Shown: piece by piece, positions 15,339 to 17,816 of the stretch
How positions within the stretch are numbered: position 1 is the first letter of the stretch
Layout of the letters: every line of letters begins with the position of its first letter
From: Sphingomonadaceae bacterium
Lineage (GTDB): Bacteria; Pseudomonadota; Alphaproteobacteria; Sphingomonadales; Sphingomonadaceae
Assembly (NCBI GenBank): GCA_014380205.1
Contig: JACMKH010000308.1
Span: 1-17,816 of the forward strand
Direction of reading: 5' to 3'
DNA length: 17,816 bases
Made by a program: the position numbers and the translations under genes
The notes under the pieces: generated by a model
What the model saw: the letters and a program-made list of their open reading frames with translations, nothing else
The model's database searches: none
What the model was told of the DNA's origin: nothing

Positions 15339-15839
15339 CTAGATGCTGTAGAAGTCGACCACCGTCGGGATCACGTCGTTCAGCAGGAAGATCTTCTTGC
15401 GTGCGATCCGCCAATCAGAGTCCGTGCGGTGGAGGAGATACTCGTAGCGGCCGAAGAAGACGTGGGTCCGCTGCGCGCGGGCATCGAACAGGTGCACGGT
15501 GAAGCTCGCCGTCACCGCGGCGTCCCCGCCGCCGGCAATTTCGGCCCTCACGTTGGTGACGCCGTGCACCACCCGAGGCAGTGGGCTGGAGGCCACGGAT
15601 GCGCCGGATCGCACCCGCCACACGCGATCCTCGAGATTGCGGCGCCCGCGATAGTATATCAGCGACAGCTCGGTCTCCGGATTGGACGTCGGAGTCACTT
15701 CATCGCGCCAGGCCGGCATCCAGAACTCACAGTCCGGCTCGTAGAGAGCAAGCCAGGCGTCCCAGTCGCGGTTGTCCAGGTACAGCGCCTCGCGGAACAG
15801 CAAGTCCGCCGCCTGCGCGTGCAGGAGCGTGTCAATCAT
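15339..15839 (-). CDS. Ring-hydroxylating dioxygenase, beta (small) subunit
   Basis: The 166-residue product has the NTF2/SnoaL-like fold of aromatic-ring-hydroxylating dioxygenase beta subunits: FREALYLDNRDWDAWLALYE, then CEFWMPAW, ELSLIYYRGRRNLEDRVWR, and RTHVFFGRYEYLLHR with a final KKIFLLNDVIPTVVDFY. Beta subunits are mainly structural in the alpha3-beta3 hexamer. The start at 15839 overlaps the alpha-subunit stop by four bases (ATGA), so synthesis is coupled to the alpha chain. The longer in-frame start at 15869 would lie inside the alpha gene and is rejected. The assignment is firm. Confidence 0.93.
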   Translation of the reverse strand: MIDTLLHAQAADLLFREALYLDNRDWDAWLALYEPDCEFWMPAWRDEVTPTSNPETELSLIYYRGRRNLEDRVWRVRSGASVASSPLPRVVHGVTNVRAEIAGGGDAAVTASFTVHLFDARAQRTHVFFGRYEYLLHRTDSDWRIARKKIFLLNDVIPTVVDFYSI

Positions 15840-17182
15840 GCCTGCGCTCCGGCCATGCGGCGCGCCCATTCGCGATAATAGCTGTGGAACAGCGACTCGT
15901 CGCCGAGCTGCCCACCGGCGATGACGCTACGCTGGGGGCGCATGCCCAGCGCGTCGGAGAAGGCGTTGCCGCCCTCCTGACTCGCGGTGATGCCGCGCGA
16001 ATATCCCTGCAGCCACGGCTCGACCCGGCTGGCGAAGCCGCGCTGGCAATTCTCGTATGTGACGGTGTCGTCGGGCGTCGCCAGACCGCTGGGATTGAAG
16101 AAGTCCTCATACTGACGGATGCGCTGCCGGCGCGCGACCGCGCTCTCGCCCTTCGGCGCGATGCACCAGGTTCGCATCTCGGTCTTGCCGACCGCCAACG
16201 GCCGAATGACGCGCAGCTGGCTGGACGCGTTCTCCGCGATCTGAAGGTTGGGAAAGATCGTCAGGTTCCGCATGTTGAACATCCAGTCGCGCTTGGCCTC
16301 GCCATGAGTTGCCGCGATGCGCTCGGCGCTTTCGTAGAGCGGCGTCGCCTGGGACATGCCCATCAGCCCCCAGTTCAGAACGTGGCCATGGTCGAAGGTG
16401 AAAGTCCCGCCGGCGACGTTGTCGGCGTGATCGCCCTGCCAGAAGCTGCTGGTCGCCAGGCTCGAACGGACCACCGAGGCGTCCTCCTGCTTCTGCCGCT
16501 TCTCGAGCACGCGGACGTAGGAGGGATGCGTCGAGGTGAAGTGATACTGGTCCGAGCAGTTCTCGAGCTGCAGCTTCCAGTTGCCCGCATAGGTAAAGGT
16601 CACGCCGCCGGGCACCAGCTCCAGCCCCTCCTCGCTCTGGTCGGCGACTAGGTCGAGCAGCTTCGCCGCCTCGCCGAGATGCTCATCGAGCGGGGGAACT
16701 CCGGCGAGAAGACTGCCGAACAGGAAGCCGCGATACTCGCCGAACGCGGGCAGCCGCGCCAGATCATGGTTTTCCTGGTCGAACGCCGCAGGGTAACAGC
16801 CCGCCTTCTTCCACTTGATGTTCTTGTTGCGACCGGCGCTGTCGAAGGTCCAGCTGTGATAGGCGCAGACGTGGAGGCGCGCATTGCCCGCCGATGTCTG
16901 CGCGATCTGCGCGCCGCGGTGAGGACAGGAGTTGACGAACGCGCAGAGCGAGCCCTCGACGTCGCGACTGACCAGCACCGGCACGCGGCCTACCCTGGTG
17001 GTGAAAAAATCGTGCGGGTTCTCGGCCTGACTGGCGAGGCCCAGGAACACCCAGCCGCGCTCGAAAATGTTGCGCAGCTCCTGGTCGAAGACGTCGGGAT
17101 CGTCATAGATCGCGCGGTTGACGCGGAACACTCCATCCGCCGGACGATCGTCGATCAGTTCGGCAAGTCTCCCGTCGATCAT
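15836..17182 (-). CDS. Ring-hydroxylating dioxygenase, alpha (Rieske) subunit
   Basis: The 448-residue protein is the catalytic large subunit that inserts O2 into an aromatic ring to give a cis-diol or hydroxylated product. The Rieske [2Fe-2S] ligands are C86-P-H88 and C106-x2-H109, though the usual CPYHGW reads CAYHSW. The mononuclear iron site is ENCSDQYHFTSTHPSY (bridging D211, ligands H214 and H219) with the third ligand D371 or D372 in GLATPDD. Overall style is closest to the benzoate/toluate/p-cumate/anthranilate group, so an aromatic acid substrate is likely. GGAGAGG precedes ATG 17182. It needs a reductase and possibly a ferredoxin, and neither is found in the window. Confidence 0.95.
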   Translation of the reverse strand: MIDGRLAELIDDRPADGVFRVNRAIYDDPDVFDQELRNIFERGWVFLGLASQAENPHDFFTTRVGRVPVLVSRDVEGSLCAFVNSCPHRGAQIAQTSAGNARLHVCAYHSWTFDSAGRNKNIKWKKAGCYPAAFDQENHDLARLPAFGEYRGFLFGSLLAGVPPLDEHLGEAAKLLDLVADQSEEGLELVPGGVTFTYAGNWKLQLENCSDQYHFTSTHPSYVRVLEKRQKQEDASVVRSSLATSSFWQGDHADNVAGGTFTFDHGHVLNWGLMGMSQATPLYESAERIAATHGEAKRDWMFNMRNLTIFPNLQIAENASSQLRVIRPLAVGKTEMRTWCIAPKGESAVARRQRIRQYEDFFNPSGLATPDDTVTYENCQRGFASRVEPWLQGYSRGITASQEGGNAFSDALGMRPQRSVIAGGQLGDESLFHSYYREWARRMAGAQA

Positions 17183-17198
17183 CTAACCTCTCCAGCCG

Positions 17199-17816
17199 TC
17201 AATCGACCACCACCTCGACCAGCGACGGGTGATCGGCCGCGAATGAGTCCGCCAATGCAGCGTCGAGCATCTCGTGGCTCGTCACACGCGTGGCGGAGAT
17301 TCCGTGCCCTTGCGCGAGCGCGCAGAAATCGAGGTCGGGAAGCTTGGTGCCGACCGTCTCCTGCAGGCCGAAGTGTCGGCCGAAGCCGATCAGCGCTTCG
17401 TAGCGTCCGTTGTTCACGATCACGAAGCTGATCGGCAGACCGAGCTGCGCGGCGGACCACAGCCCCTGGATCGCATACATCGCCGATCCGTCGCCCAGGA
17501 CCGCGATGACCTTTGTGCCGGGGCGGCCGAGCGCGACGCCGACTGCCGCGGGAAGGCCATGGCCAAGCCCGCCGCTGGCGCAGGTATAGAAGGCGTCCGG
17601 CTCGAGCATCGGCAGCCGCGCCTGCATCGCGCCGCGGCTCGACGGGGCTTCTTCGACCACCACGGCGCGCTGAGGCCGATGCTTTGCAATCTGCTGAAAC
17701 AGATATGCATCGGTCAAAACATTGCCGTCGAGAGCCGGCGCGACGGCACGCGGAGCCGGCGCCGGGCGCGGGGCAGGCGCTGGCCCCTGCAGCAGCGCAT
17801 CGACCGCCAGCGCCAC
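17199..17816 (-). CDS. Benzoylformate-decarboxylase-like ThDP enzyme, C-terminal part (cut by window edge)
   Basis: About 205 C-terminal residues are visible and the gene continues beyond the right edge, so the GTG at 17816 is not a start. The ThDP/Mg-binding GDGS...NN motif is present in VLGDGSAMYAIQGLWSAAQL and VIVNNGRYEAL. The context FYTCASGGLGHGLPAAVGVA matches benzoylformate decarboxylase (MdlC) and related acetolactate-synthase-fold enzymes. It would decarboxylate a phenylglyoxylate-type 2-oxo acid to an aldehyde in the cytoplasm. The catalytic glutamate and active-site histidines lie in the missing half, so the exact reaction cannot be judged. It is 16 bases upstream of the dioxygenase alpha gene, in the same operon. 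Confidence 0.85.
   Translation of the reverse strand: MALAVDALLQGPAPAPRPAPAPRAVAPALDGNVLTDAYLFQQIAKHRPQRAVVVEEAPSSRGAMQARLPMLEPDAFYTCASGGLGHGLPAAVGVALGRPGTKVIAVLGDGSAMYAIQGLWSAAQLGLPISFVIVNNGRYEALIGFGRHFGLQETVGTKLPDLDFCALAQGHGISATRVTSHEMLDAALADSFAADHPSLVEVVVD

Noticed and set aside
15581..16651. 356-residue plus-strand open frame opposite the dioxygenase subunits
   Set aside because: Antisense shadow; no motif, and the reverse strand has all Rieske and iron ligands.

Overview
The window is high-GC, tightly packed bacterial DNA. Clustered LigF-like glutathione S-transferases, CmcJ/NvfI-type oxygenases, a class I P450 and a ring-hydroxylating dioxygenase suggest an aromatic-degrading alphaproteobacterium, most likely a sphingomonad. 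That assignment is inference from protein style; no rRNA or other marker gene is present. Most genes are on the minus strand. I saw no tRNA, rRNA, CRISPR array or intact insertion sequence.

Region 1 (1-1026) is a scar. It holds the tail of an unidentified gene, the first third of a threonine aldolase, about 115 bp of unrelated coding sequence, and a frameshifted, truncated 6-phosphogluconate-dehydrogenase-like (DUF1932-type) reductase on the other strand. It looks like a rearrangement junction.

Region 2 (1023-10972) looks like one regulated catabolic module. A minus-strand unit encodes a zinc-type alcohol dehydrogenase and a cupin, followed by the reductase remnant. Divergent from it is a plus-strand unit: a periplasmic-binding-fold protein without signal peptide, a small DoxX membrane protein and a TetR repressor. 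Convergent to TetR is a P450. Upstream of the P450, on the same strand, are two CmcJ/NvfI-type non-heme iron oxygenases and three glutathione S-transferases, then a LysR regulator gene. A perfect 16-bp palindrome overlaps a good sigma70-like P450 promoter. A closely related imperfect copy lies between the divergent ADH and binding-protein genes. Both are probable operators for the local TetR protein, which ties three transcripts together. A plausible scheme is oxygenation of a substrate by the P450 and the two oxygenases, glutathione-dependent ether cleavage or similar by the GSTs, and oxidation by the dehydrogenase. The substrate is unknown.

Region 3 (11057-17816) holds a phytase-like esterase-domain protein and then a second minus-strand operon, in transcription order: a benzoylformate-decarboxylase-like ThDP enzyme (cut by the window edge), ring-hydroxylating dioxygenase alpha and beta subunits, a ketopantoate-reductase-like gene with a single-base frameshift, and a CocE/NonD-type hydrolase. 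This reads as an upper pathway for an aromatic ester or 2-oxo acid. No ferredoxin or ferredoxin reductase for the P450 or the dioxygenase is present in the window.
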